A stretch of DNA of 64,000 nt from Calditrichota bacterium (lineage in GTDB: Bacteria; Calditrichota; Calditrichia; RBG-13-44-9; J042), in assembly GCA_013150955.1 (NCBI GenBank), contig JAADJD010000044.1, positions 35,014 through 99,013 of the forward strand, written 5' to 3'. A model generated the notes under the pieces. That model worked only from the letters and a program-made list of their open reading frames with translations. It did no database searches and was not told where the DNA came from. This document shows positions 23,563 through 31,913 of this stretch, piece by piece; position 1 is the stretch's first letter; each line of letters opens with the position of its first letter. Position numbers and translations under genes: made by a program.

Positions 23563-23724
23563 TTAAAACAGGGTGTAAATGAAGGGGGCCAGCGCGGAAC
23601 CTTCCACCAGGACGATGATGAATCCCAGCAGAACCAGAAAAATGATGATCGGGCCCAGCCACCATTTTTTGTGGGTTTTCATGTAGTCCCAGAATTCCTT
23701 CAGCAGTTGAATTTTTCCACCCAT
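23563..23724 (-). CDS. DUF5989-type small membrane protein
   Basis: A 53-aa protein that is easily missed. It reads MGGKIQLLKEFWDYMKTHKK, then WWLGPIIIFLVLLGFIIVL, then VEGSALAPFIYTLF and stop. One membrane helix follows a basic amphipathic start, and the VEGSALAPFIYTLF ending is the hallmark of the DUF5989 family. Family members often lie by SxtJ-type or carbamoyltransferase genes; here it stands alone. AGAGGA precedes the ATG and a promoter lies at 23752-23780, which supports expression. Function unknown. Confidence 0.8.
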   Translation of the reverse strand: MGGKIQLLKEFWDYMKTHKKWWLGPIIIFLVLLGFIIVLVEGSALAPFIYTLF

Positions 23725-23751
23725 GGATTGTCCTCTGTGTTTAAAGAAATC

Positions 23752-23780
23752 AATTTATAACAAATGGAGCAAATTGCCAA
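23752..23780 (-). promoter_or_regulatory. sigma70-type promoter of the DUF5989 gene
   Basis: On the minus strand TTGGCA, 17-nt spacer, TAAATT, with a leader of about 20 nt before the ATG. Confidence 0.6.
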
Positions 23781-23844
23781 ATTTTTTGGCAAATGTTCGT
23801 GTGGATCAAGGGATGGGATTGGGTGGTTTGTTTTTCCCGTACGG

Positions 23845-24060
23845 TGCAGGGGATTGGCCTATGGTTGCCCTTCAGGCAACTGAAATTGAGGTGATGCCAT
23901 TTTGTCTCCCCCCGCGCGTTGCACGGGGCTGCCGTATTGTTGCCCTTCGGGCAAATGTTGTGGTTGCCTTACAGGCAATCGGGGGCGGTGATTGGGGTGG
24001 CTCGTTTCCCCAGGTGCACTGCACGAGGTTGACCTGTATTTGCCTTTCGGGCAATGGGAT
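23845..24060 (+). repeat. second repeat family, block 1
   Basis: The first 68 bp (23845-23912, TGCAGGGGATTGGCCTATGG onward) recur identically at 24252-24319. Inside are short palindromes: TTGCCCTTCAGGCAA, GCACGGGGCTG, TTGCCCTTCGGGCAA. They alternate with short unique stretches. Confidence 0.8.
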
Positions 24061-24097
24061 CTTATCGAGGCAATTTGGATGATGGCCGGTGAATAAT

Positions 24098-24205
24098 TGT
24101 TTTGCCCTGAAAGGGCAAAAATATGGGAGCCCGGGGTTATTCCCCGGGATCACGGGAATTTCCCACAAATTGTTATTTCGCCCTGAAAGGGCAAAATGGC
24201 ATGGG
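24098..24205 (-). repeat. second repeat family, inverted block
   Basis: TTTTGCCCTGAAAGGGCAAAA occurs twice in near-identical form (24101-24120 and 24179-24196), flanking AGCCCGGGGTTATTCCCCGG. This is the family in the opposite orientation to its neighbours. Confidence 0.75.
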
Positions 24206-24251
24206 GGATGATCAATCAAATGGGTGGTTGGGAGGTGATCTCACCGCGGAA

Positions 24252-24362
24252 TGCAGGGGATTGGCCTATGGTTGCCCTTCAGGCAACTGAAATTGAGGTG
24301 ATGCCATTTTGTCTCCCCCGTGCGGTGCACGGGGCTGACCTGTATTTGCCTTTCGGGCAACC
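24252..24362 (+). repeat. second repeat family, block 2
   Basis: Duplicate of block 1, identical over 68 bp, then GTGCACGGGGCTGACCTGTA and a closing TTGCCTTTCGGGCAA palindrome. Confidence 0.8.
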
Positions 24363-24463
24363 GATATCAATCATCTTTTATTTCCCGATCCGGCCCGGCT
24401 CCGGCTTGCATTTTCCCCGCTGAAGGCCTACTTTTAAGAAATCGATGGTGGAGGAGGATTGCC

Positions 24464-25999
24464 ATGCCGTCCTTTTTACAGATGAACGATTGCCTGTCCA
24501 CCCGCAATGGGCACCTGTACATCGAAGAATGCGACACCGTTGAACTGGTCAAACAATTCGGTTCCCCACTGTTTGTCTTTTCGGAAAATCAAATCCGGGA
24601 AAATGTACAGCGCTTCCAGCGTGCCTTTCAAAACGGCTGGCCGGATGGCCCGGTAAAGGTGTTGCCGGCAGCCAAGGCCAACTGGATTCCTGCCATTCAG
24701 CGCATTCTGGCCAGCGAAGGTTGTGGCTGCGATGTATATTCCGAAGGCGAATTGACCATTGCGCTGGAGGCGGAATTCGAACCGTCGCTCATCTCGGTGA
24801 ATGGCGTTCCCAAAGACGAAGCCCATATTTACCGCTGTGTGGATGCCGGGGTGCGCATCACCATCGATAGCCTGGAAGAGGTGCCCATCATCGAACGCGC
24901 GGCTACCGAATTAAACAAGGTGGCCCACGTACGCCTTCGTTTAAAACCGGCCCTGCCCGGATTTACCCGTCACAGTGATTTTGTGGGGGAAGGATTGGTG
25001 CCCACGGATGTGGCGGCCCTGGTGTACAAAGGGGGACTCACATTTGATCAGGTCATGGAAGTGGCGCCGCGGTTACTGCGCACAAAAAATGTGGAACTGG
25101 TGGGATTTCACCAGCACCACGGCAGACACAGCCGAATGCTGGAATACTGGGAGGAGCAGATGCGGCAATTCGCCCGGGAAATCGGTCGGGTTTGTCGAGC
25201 ATTGGATGGGTATCAACCCAGAGAAATTGATATCGGCGGCGGCTTTCCCATCCCCCGCGATCCCTTCAATGCGGCCACCGATTACAGCGAGCCCCTGCAG
25301 CTGGCCGCCCTCCAGGGTATTTCGAACCTGCTAAAAGTGTTTGGCAAGGGTGTGCGCTATCGGGTGCTGGCCAGTTTGATCGACCTGTTCGAGACCCATC
25401 CCAATCAAACACCCGCCTATTCCATCGAGGAATATGCCGAGGTATGTACCCGAACCCTGCGGCAGGAGTTGTTGCGCCATGGCGTTTCCCTGGATGGCGT
25501 GATGCTCCAGCTGGAACCGGGACGCTCCATCCACGGAAATGCCGGCATCCACTTAACCACCGTCAAGAGCATTAAGCGAATGACCCACCCCATCCGCTGG
25601 ACGTACGTCATCGTGGATACCACGGAATTCTGGTTCACCGGGGGGCGGTATGAACATCATCTGCATGAGTATGTCTTTGCCAATAAGGTGGATCATCCAC
25701 TGGTGGGCAAGGCCGATATCATCGGTCGCAGTTGTTATGGTGACCGCATTCTACCCATCGTTCCCATCCCGGATGTCGAAGTGGGCGATATTCTGGCCAT
25801 CCTGGATGCCGGGGCTTATCAGGAAGTGTCCATGAGCCATTTTAACGCCATTCCCAGACCGGCGTCGGTGCTGGTGCATGGGCGCCAGGCCGAACTCATC
25901 CGTCGCCGCGAAAGTGAACAGGATGTCTTTCGTCGGGACGTGATTCCCGAACGCCTGCAGCGCATTCGTAACCGTGTCCCCTCAGAAGAGAAAAGATGA
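24464..25999 (+). CDS. PLP-dependent decarboxylase, fold III (DAP/ornithine decarboxylase superfamily)
   Basis: A 511-aa alanine-racemase-fold decarboxylase. The PLP lysine is Lys71 in VLPAAKANW. Further hallmarks are GCGCDVYSEGEL, the glycine loop IDIGGGFPIP (phosphate binding), EPGRSIHGNAG, the catalytic Cys in GRSCYGDRILP and the closing GAYQEVSMSHFNAIPRP. It is longer than LysA (~420 aa), with an extra segment at ~290-330, and has HQHHGRHS where LysA has an HCHIGS-type strand. The substrate is therefore uncertain: meso-DAP, another basic amino acid or a conjugate. The start at 24464 follows GGAGGAGG. It lies alone between a repeat block and panC. Confidence 0.8.
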   Translation: MPSFLQMNDCLSTRNGHLYIEECDTVELVKQFGSPLFVFSENQIRENVQRFQRAFQNGWPDGPVKVLPAAKANWIPAIQRILASEGCGCDVYSEGELTIALEAEFEPSLISVNGVPKDEAHIYRCVDAGVRITIDSLEEVPIIERAATELNKVAHVRLRLKPALPGFTRHSDFVGEGLVPTDVAALVYKGGLTFDQVMEVAPRLLRTKNVELVGFHQHHGRHSRMLEYWEEQMRQFAREIGRVCRALDGYQPREIDIGGGFPIPRDPFNAATDYSEPLQLAALQGISNLLKVFGKGVRYRVLASLIDLFETHPNQTPAYSIEEYAEVCTRTLRQELLRHGVSLDGVMLQLEPGRSIHGNAGIHLTTVKSIKRMTHPIRWTYVIVDTTEFWFTGGRYEHHLHEYVFANKVDHPLVGKADIIGRSCYGDRILPIVPIPDVEVGDILAILDAGAYQEVSMSHFNAIPRPASVLVHGRQAELIRRRESEQDVFRRDVIPERLQRIRNRVPSEEKR

Positions 26000-26055
26000 G
26001 TTTCTTTTTCAGGGAAACGAATGTAGATTTGCTACTGGACGGATTGAAAACATTT

Positions 26056-26203
26056 AACCCAGATGATGTGTTAGACCACGAATGACACGAATAAACACAA
26101 ATAAATAAATTGAATTGTTTCTGGATGAAAACTTGTTTTCTTATTTGTGGATGTATTTTGGTTTAATTCGTGTGATTCGCGGTTAAATGCATTTTTGGGG
26201 TTT
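26056..26203 (-). repeat. dispersed element, complete but short, reverse orientation
   Basis: A 148-bp copy with arms AACCCAGATGATGTGTTAGA and GCGGTTAAATGCATTTTTGG and core TTTCTGGATGAAAAC. Confidence 0.8.
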
Positions 26204-26471
26204 AAGGGGAAAGCCGGTATATCGCGTAAGTGGCAAAACATCCCAGAGGGCACTGTACCGGGAAACTTGCGGGTAACCGATAGACAAACAGGGGGATGCA
26301 GAATCCGTTAGCGGATTGGCGGGAAATTAATAAATCGCAAAAGTCGCAGGGATTGGGAAGCGATAGACGTCGATCGTGTAGAAAACCATTTTTACTGAAG
26401 GGAAAAGGTCAGGAAGTTGGTTTTTTAAGATTCGCGGCTGAAATCGTCAGGAAGAAAAAACAGGACAACGG
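26204..26471. other. leader region of panC, nothing recognised
   Basis: There is no gene, hairpin or clear promoter that I can defend. It must contain the panC promoter. Confidence 0.4.
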
Positions 26472-27341
26472 ATGCCCATGAAGATCATTCGCACCATTCC
26501 TGAAATGCAACGTTATGCGGATCAGCAACGGCGGGAGGGAAAGATCATTGGATTTGTGCCCACCATGGGGTATTTACACGAAGGGCACCTGAGCCTGATG
26601 CGCCTGGCCCGTCCCCGCTGTGACGTGCTGGTCGTGAGTATTTTCGTTAATCCCACCCAGTTTGGCCCGAACGAAGATTTCGATCGCTATCCCCGAGATT
26701 TTGAACACGATGAGCGGCTGTGCCGGCAGGAACAGGTGGATGTGGTGTTTTATCCCGACGTGCAGGAAATGTATCCTCAACCCTATTACACCTACGTCAA
26801 TGTGGAGAAGTTGTCCGAGACCATGTGCGGGGCGTCGCGTCCGGGACATTTTCGGGGGGTCGCAACGGTGGTTACCAAATTGTTCAACATCGTAAAACCC
26901 CACCTGGCCGTTTTTGGACAAAAGGATTACCAGCAGGCATTAATCATCCAGCAGATGGTAAAAGATTTAAATTTCGATATTGAGATCCTTCTGGGGCCGA
27001 TTGTTCGGGAACCGGATGGTCTGGCCATGAGCTCCCGGAACAAATATCTAAGTCCCGAAGAACGTCAAAAGGCCCTGGTGCTGTACCGGAGTTTGCAATA
27101 TGCGGAGCAGCAGGTGGCTGCCGGCGAGCGAGATGCCCGAAAAATTCTGGCGGCCATGGAGGCCATGATTCAGCAGGTGCCCGGCGTACAGATAGATTAC
27201 GTGGTCATCGTGGACGGCCAGACGCTGGAACCCGTCACGGAAATTCGGGATGGTACCCTGGTGGCCCTGGCGGTGAAGGTTGGCCAGACCCGATTGATCG
27301 ATAACACGGTACTGCGCCTGCCGAAAAACCATTCAACGTAA
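26472..27341 (+). CDS. panC: pantothenate synthetase
   Basis: A 289-aa ligase joining pantoate and beta-alanine with ATP to make pantothenate. Nucleotidyltransferase motifs: [11 protein letters not shown] with His36 and His39, [42 protein letters not shown] and the MSSRN loop. Two ATG codons lie two codons apart (26472, 26478); AGGA is spaced better for the first. panB lies 1 kb downstream on the other strand; panD is not in the window, so beta-alanine must come from elsewhere. Confidence 0.96.
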   Translation: MPMKIIRTIPEMQRYADQQRREGKIIGFVPTMGYLHEGHLSLMRLARPRCDVLVVSIFVNPTQFGPNEDFDRYPRDFEHDERLCRQEQVDVVFYPDVQEMYPQPYYTYVNVEKLSETMCGASRPGHFRGVATVVTKLFNIVKPHLAVFGQKDYQQALIIQQMVKDLNFDIEILLGPIVREPDGLAMSSRNKYLSPEERQKALVLYRSLQYAEQQVAAGERDARKILAAMEAMIQQVPGVQIDYVVIVDGQTLEPVTEIRDGTLVALAVKVGQTRLIDNTVLRLPKNHST

Positions 27342-27546
27342 TCCGTGGTTCTGGATAGCGGGTGGGCATTGCCTGGTCTTTGCACCCACTTTGCGGCTTT
27401 TGATGACGAATCGGGAACGGGATACGTCCGATGCGGGGGAATGCGTCCGGATTGAGGAGATTCGTAAGGAACGAAAAGTCCAGATAAAGAAATTGGGAGC
27501 TTTGACGACACCTAATGCATATTCGAAAGGAAAGGAGGAAAGTGGC

Positions 27547-28299
27547 ATGAGCGGATTATCGACGGTGATTTTGGCAGCGGGAAAGGGAAAACGGATGAAA
27601 TCGGATCTGCCCAAAGTGCTGCATCCATTGAACGGGCGTCCCATGATTCATTATGTAATCGATGTGGCAGAGGCCATTGGATCGGAAAAAATTGTGTTGA
27701 TTGTCGGTCATAAAAAAGAGATGGTGATGGAAGCGACCCGGGAACGTCCGGTGGAATATGTAGTGCAGGAACAGCAGCTGGGAACCGGTCATGCAGTGTT
27801 ACAGACCCGGCCGCTTTTTGAGAATTACAACGGAAGCATCCTGGTGCTCTCCGGCGATGTTCCCTTGTTGCAGGCCTCCACGTTGAAGCGCTTGATCGAC
27901 ATCCACCAGAAAGAACGGCCGCTGGCCACGCTATTGACCGCCAATATGGAAGATCCCACCGGCTACGGACGCATTGTGCGGGACGAACGGGGATTTGTGA
28001 AGCAAATCGTGGAAGAAAAAGACGCATCCCCGGAAATCAAGCAAATCAAAGAAATCAACGTGGGCATTTACATCTTTGAAAGCCAGCCATTGTTTGAGAC
28101 CCTGCCATTGATTAAAAACGACAATCAACAGGGCGAATATTATCTGCCCGATGTCATCAAGATTTATGTGGATCGCGGCGAAAAGATTGCCGCCGTGTTG
28201 ACCCCGGATGTGGAAGAAACCCATGGCATTAACAATGTGGAACAGCTCCGGCATGCGGAAGCCATTTTGCGCAAACGACTGGGACAGTTAGCGGATTAG
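27547..28299 (+). CDS. GlmU-type uridylyltransferase domain protein (no acetyltransferase domain)
   Basis: A 250-aa nucleotidyltransferase matching the N-terminal half of GlmU. It has ILAAGKGKRMKSDLPKVLH, the uridine-binding VQEQQLGTGHAVLQ, VLSGDVPLL with the metal-binding Asp, GYGRIVRD, the acid in EEKDAS and EINVGIYIF. It stops after HGINNVEQLRHAE, exactly where the left-handed beta-helix acetyltransferase would begin. The stop is clean and no beta-helix hexapeptides follow in any frame, so it is a real single-domain protein. It should make UDP-GlcNAc from GlcNAc-1-P; acetylation would need another protein. The start follows AAAGGAGGAAAG. Confidence 0.85.
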   Translation: MSGLSTVILAAGKGKRMKSDLPKVLHPLNGRPMIHYVIDVAEAIGSEKIVLIVGHKKEMVMEATRERPVEYVVQEQQLGTGHAVLQTRPLFENYNGSILVLSGDVPLLQASTLKRLIDIHQKERPLATLLTANMEDPTGYGRIVRDERGFVKQIVEEKDASPEIKQIKEINVGIYIFESQPLFETLPLIKNDNQQGEYYLPDVIKIYVDRGEKIAAVLTPDVEETHGINNVEQLRHAEAILRKRLGQLAD

Positions 28300-28312
28300 G
28301 GGTCGACCGGGA

Positions 28313-29128
28313 TTATTCGAAAGATTCGCCTTCCGAGGGGAATTCTCCACTGCGTACGTCGTGAATGTAGTTGCGGAAGGCCTGGCGCATGGTCTGGGCC
28401 AGTTCCGCATACCGCCGAACAAAGCGAGGCTTAAATTTATCGAACAGCCCCAGCATGTCGTGCGAAACCAGAATCTGACCGTCGCAATAAGGCCCGGCGC
28501 CAATGCCAATGGTGGGAATCTTGATCGATTCGGTGATGTCCCGGGCCAGCGAAGTCGGGATCTTTTCCAGCACCAGCGAGAAAACCCCGGCTTCTTCCAG
28601 CATGCGGGCTTCTTTTTTTAATTTTTTCGCAATGGCGGGATCTTTGCCCTGCAACTTGTAACTTCCAAATTTGTGGATGGATTGGGGAATCAAACCCAGA
28701 TGTCCCATCACCGGTATGCCGAAATCCACCAGCTTTTCGACCAATTCCAGAACCGGCTCGCCCCCTTCCACCTTTACCGCTTCGGCACCGGCTTTCAGGA
28801 ATAACCCGGCATTGCGGATGCCTGCTTCCAGAGAGGTCTGGTAGGATAAGAACGGCATATCGGCTACCACCAGGGCGCGCTGCACCCCCCGCCGGACACT
28901 GCGCACATGGTACAGCATCTCTTCCATGGTGATCGGCAGGGTGGTTTCGTAACCTGCCACCACCATGGAAGCGGAATCGCCTACCAGAATTAAATCGATG
29001 CCGCTCTCGTCCAGTAACCGGGCCATCAACGCATCGTAAGCGGTCAGGGCTGCAATTTTCTGCCCCAATGCTTTCATCTGAATGATGTCTGGAACGGTAA
29101 TCTTTTTCTTTTCTTCGTGTACCGACAT
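28313..29128 (-). CDS. panB: 3-methyl-2-oxobutanoate hydroxymethyltransferase
   Basis: A 271-aa barrel enzyme that adds a hydroxymethyl group from methylene-THF to ketoisovalerate, the first step to pantothenate. Motifs: LTAYDALMARLLDESGIDLI, LVGDSASMV with a metal-binding Asp, VVADMPFLSYQ, VKVEGG, GHLGLIPQS and IGIGAG. Length is normal. It is convergent with the GlmU-type gene (13-nt gap) and has its own promoter. Confidence 0.96.
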   Translation of the reverse strand: MSVHEEKKKITVPDIIQMKALGQKIAALTAYDALMARLLDESGIDLILVGDSASMVVAGYETTLPITMEEMLYHVRSVRRGVQRALVVADMPFLSYQTSLEAGIRNAGLFLKAGAEAVKVEGGEPVLELVEKLVDFGIPVMGHLGLIPQSIHKFGSYKLQGKDPAIAKKLKKEARMLEEAGVFSLVLEKIPTSLARDITESIKIPTIGIGAGPYCDGQILVSHDMLGLFDKFKPRFVRRYAELAQTMRQAFRNYIHDVRSGEFPSEGESFE

Positions 29129-29158
29129 AAGCCATTTTCCTCAATTTCGTCGCAGGCT

Positions 29159-29187
29159 AATTTAAATCCGCCAGGGGAGTTTCGCAA
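29159..29187 (-). promoter_or_regulatory. sigma70-type promoter of panB
   Basis: On the minus strand TTGCGA, 17-nt spacer, TAAATT, leaving a leader of ~25 nt with GAGGA before the ATG. Confidence 0.55.
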
Positions 29188-29206
29188 AATAATAACAATT
29201 TGATTC

Positions 29207-29253
29207 ACCCGGATTATGCATTTACCTACGGATGACACGAATGAACACCAATA
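29207..29253 (-). repeat. dispersed element, outer left part of a nested pair
   Basis: CACCCGGATTATGCATTTAC through AACACCAATAAA is the left arm of one copy. It stops abruptly where a complete second copy begins; its missing right arm reappears at 29423-29460. Confidence 0.7.
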
Positions 29254-29422
29254 AACTCAGATTATGCATTAGACCACGAATTTCACGAATAAACACGAAT
29301 AAAAATAGTCAAATACATTAGATCAGATCTGAATGAAAATTTGTTTCGGGGTATATTCGTTATTTTGTGGATATGGTTTGGTTTCATTTGCGTGATTCGC
29401 GGTTTAAAGCATTATTTGGGTT
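29254..29422 (-). repeat. dispersed element, complete, nested in another copy
   Basis: A complete 169-bp reverse-orientation copy (AACTCAGATTATGCATTAGA to GCATTATTTGGGTT). Confidence 0.8.
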
Positions 29423-29460
29423 CATTCGCGAGATTCTTGGCTTAACGCCTTATTGAGTTT
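29423..29460 (-). repeat. dispersed element, outer right part of a nested pair
   Basis: CATTCGCGAGATTCTTGGCT and TAACGCCTTATTGAG are a right arm with no core of its own, consistent with the right remnant of the copy begun at 29207. Confidence 0.65.
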
Positions 29461-29522
29461 TATCAGTGGATTGTGGCCTTTCGTTGGGGTGGGGTGGTTC
29501 TGCAAAACGTGTTTCCACGCGG

Positions 29523-31358
29523 CTATTGTTCTTCGAATTTCATGGTTTGCCACTGGTGCAATTCCTGTAAATATTGCCGCATTTTTTCCTGCAGGGAGGG
29601 GTAGCGTTCGTCTGTGCGGGGAAGGTCTTTCAGTTGCCGACGGATGACTTCAAAATGTGCCTGAAAGCGGGCAATCTTGATCCGCCGGATGCAATCCATC
29701 AGGTAGCGTCCGGGCTTCTGAAATTCCTGAAACAGGGCTTCGGCCAGCATGTTCCGCAAACTTTCGCTGGCAATGCGATCCAGCAACTGCAGGTGCAGGT
29801 GCTCGCCAGCCTCCTGCCCGTGTTCCCGAATCCAGACAAACAAATCGCGAAATTCCGGGTTTAAGAAATCCTCTTCGGTGAGCTGTTCGAAAATGAAATC
29901 CTGAATCTCCGAAAAATAATTGGCCAGCAGCACGATAACGTCCCGTTCGGCACTCCAGGCGCCGGTGAACATGAGGGGCTGCGTTTGAGTTTGTGGGGCT
30001 TCCGGTGGCGATGGGCTATCGGCCGGGGGAGTCACACGTTCCCGAAACTGTTCCCGCCGTTGCCGGGTTTTAATCCTTTTCTGAAGCTCGTTGAACAGCA
30101 GGGTGGAAGGCAATTGCCAGCGCTCGGCAATTTTGTCCACGTAAAAACCCATGCGCAGGTTATCCCGAATATTGGCCAGGGTGTCCAGAATCTCGTTAAT
30201 GGCCTGACTGCGCTGGCTGGCCTGCTGCAAGTCGTAGCGCTGTTCCAGTTCACCGAGGCGGAAATCAAAGTATTCACGGGCGGTTTTTAGCAGATCCAGA
30301 AAGGCCCCTTTGCCCTGCTGGCGAACAAAACTGTCGGGATCCTCTCCCGCGGGCAGCAGCAGGACATACACATCCAGATTATGCTGAAACAGGGCTTCGC
30401 CCCCCCGTGCTGCCGCCTGAATACCCGCCGTATCGGCATCGTAACACAGGTACACTTTCTGAGTGTAGCGGCGAATCAGCCGGGCATGTTCTTCGGTGAG
30501 TGCCGTACCGCTGGTGGCCACCACGTTTTGAATCCCCGCCTGAAATAGCTGCAATAAATCCATGTACCCTTCCACCACGATGACCTGCCCCTGGGCGCGG
30601 ATGGCCTCCCTTGCAAAGTAAAGTCCATAAAGGATTTTGCTTTTCTGATAAATGGGCGATTCAGGAGAGTTGATGTATTTGGGAGTAGATGGATCGTCGG
30701 CCATCGCGCGAGCACCAAATCCCACCACCTGTCCGGACGTATTGTGAATAGGAAAAATGAGCCGATTGCGGAAACGATCATACCAGCTATTGCGACGCTC
30801 GCTTTGCACGAATAGTCCCACTTTCTGGAAAGGTTGCAGCGAATATTTAAAATGCTCCACATGTTTTAACAGGGCATCCCAGGCATCCGGGGCAAATCCC
30901 AGTTTGAAATGGGCGATGGTCTCCGGTAGCAGACCGCGTTTTTCCAGATAGGATTTGACCGACGGGGGAGCCTGCTCCAGTTGCCGCTGGTAAAAAGCGG
31001 CGGCAATCTGATTGGCCTTGTACAGTTGCTCTGCCTGGCTCACCTTCCGTTTAACTTCCGGGCTGGTGGGAATCTCGATGCCGGCTTCCGCTGCCAGCCG
31101 TTTTACCGCATCCACAAACCCAATGTTTTCATATTTCATTAAAAAACTGAAGACGTTTCCCCCCACGCCACACCCAAAACAGTGGAAAATTTGCTTTTCG
31201 GGACTGACGCTGAACGAAGGGGTTTTTTCTTTGTGGAAGGGACACAGCCCCATGTAATTGCGGCCGCTTTTTTTCAGATGCACGTATCGGCGGATCACTT
31301 CCACAATATCCACCGCATCCCGGACACGTTCGATGATATGATCGGGAATAACCGCCAT
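29523..31358 (-). CDS. dnaG: DNA primase
   Basis: A 611-aa replicative primase. The CHC2 zinc finger is at the N-terminus: Cys39-x2-His42 in LCPFHKEKTPSF and Cys60-x2-Cys63 in HCFGCGVGG. The RNA polymerase core has FGARAM and SPIYQKSKILYGL. TOPRIM metal residues are in VVEGYMDLLQL and YLCYDADTAGI. The C-terminal ~170 residues are a helicase-binding region. Length is normal. AGAGAAT precedes the ATG. It is divergent from the DUF3467 operon; rpoD, its frequent neighbour, is not here. Confidence 0.96.
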   Translation of the reverse strand: MAVIPDHIIERVRDAVDIVEVIRRYVHLKKSGRNYMGLCPFHKEKTPSFSVSPEKQIFHCFGCGVGGNVFSFLMKYENIGFVDAVKRLAAEAGIEIPTSPEVKRKVSQAEQLYKANQIAAAFYQRQLEQAPPSVKSYLEKRGLLPETIAHFKLGFAPDAWDALLKHVEHFKYSLQPFQKVGLFVQSERRNSWYDRFRNRLIFPIHNTSGQVVGFGARAMADDPSTPKYINSPESPIYQKSKILYGLYFAREAIRAQGQVIVVEGYMDLLQLFQAGIQNVVATSGTALTEEHARLIRRYTQKVYLCYDADTAGIQAAARGGEALFQHNLDVYVLLLPAGEDPDSFVRQQGKGAFLDLLKTAREYFDFRLGELEQRYDLQQASQRSQAINEILDTLANIRDNLRMGFYVDKIAERWQLPSTLLFNELQKRIKTRQRREQFRERVTPPADSPSPPEAPQTQTQPLMFTGAWSAERDVIVLLANYFSEIQDFIFEQLTEEDFLNPEFRDLFVWIREHGQEAGEHLHLQLLDRIASESLRNMLAEALFQEFQKPGRYLMDCIRRIKIARFQAHFEVIRRQLKDLPRTDERYPSLQEKMRQYLQELHQWQTMKFEEQ

Positions 31359-31389
31359 ATTCTCTAATTTGTTGTCTTTTTTACATTTC

Positions 31390-31418
31390 TTGACATCTTT
31401 TTGGAATTATGGTATATT
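31390..31418 (+). promoter_or_regulatory. sigma70-type promoter of the DUF3467-yggS-divIVA-ileS operon
   Basis: Perfect TTGACA, 17-nt spacer, TATATT. The leader to the first start codon at 31566 is ~140 nt and contains no gene or obvious riboswitch. Confidence 0.85.
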
Positions 31419-31565
31419 TTTCAATCCTTTTTTCGTGTGGCAATTTAACGCTTTCGGTGTCAGGAAAAAAGGGAATCTTTGGCGAATGGAAAGCGGAAGT
31501 TCTGCGTTTCGCCGGTGATGGATTCCCTGATCGGAAAAAAGGAAAGCAAACTTAAGGATGGATAT

Positions 31566-31913
31566 ATGAAGCCTGAACAACCCATGCCCCCACAGCAGCA
31601 GATTAATGTGGAGTTGCCCCCGGAACAGGCCGAGGGCACCTATTCCAATCTGGCGATCATTACCCATTCTCCGGCGGAGTTTGTGCTGGATTTTACCCGC
31701 ATCATGCCGGGGGTACCCAAGGCCAAGGTGTATGCCCGAATTATCATGACGCCCCAGCATGCGAAATCGCTGTTAATGGCGTTGCAGGATAATATTCGGA
31801 AATACGAAGCGCAATTTGGTGAAATTAAAATGCAACCAGGCGCCGAACAGGGGAAACCTTTTGGATTTCAGCCCCCACAGATGGACGTGGAAAAAAAGAA
31901 TCAGAATGAGTGA
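31566..31913 (+). CDS. DUF3467 family protein
   Basis: A 115-aa cytoplasmic protein of the DUF3467 family, function unknown. The conserved core runs from YSNLAIITHSPAEFVLDFTR through KARIIMTP-like KVYARIIMTPQHAKSLL to LQDNIRKYEAQFG. A Gln/Pro-rich head and tail flank it. The start at 31566 follows AAGGATGG. Its stop lies 8 nt inside the next gene. Leading this long operon, it could be a small accessory protein, but nothing shows which process it serves. Confidence 0.8.
   Translation: MKPEQPMPPQQQINVELPPEQAEGTYSNLAIITHSPAEFVLDFTRIMPGVPKAKVYARIIMTPQHAKSLLMALQDNIRKYEAQFGEIKMQPGAEQGKPFGFQPPQMDVEKKNQNE

Noticed and set aside
23845-24362. Insertion sequence
   Set aside because: No transposase frame in any direction and no terminal inverted repeats bounding the whole block.
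24320-24463. Longer N-terminus for the PLP decarboxylase
   Set aside because: The extension translates palindromic repeats; the ATG at 24464 has GGAGGAGG and begins the family homology.
27391-27546. 52-residue N-terminal extension of the GlmU-type protein
   Set aside because: No homology, and the ATG at 27547 directly precedes the LAAGKGKRMK motif with a strong ribosome site.
31419-31565. Riboswitch in the 140-nt leader of the ileS operon
   Set aside because: No T-box specifier, no T-box TGGN motif and no terminator/antiterminator pair were seen.
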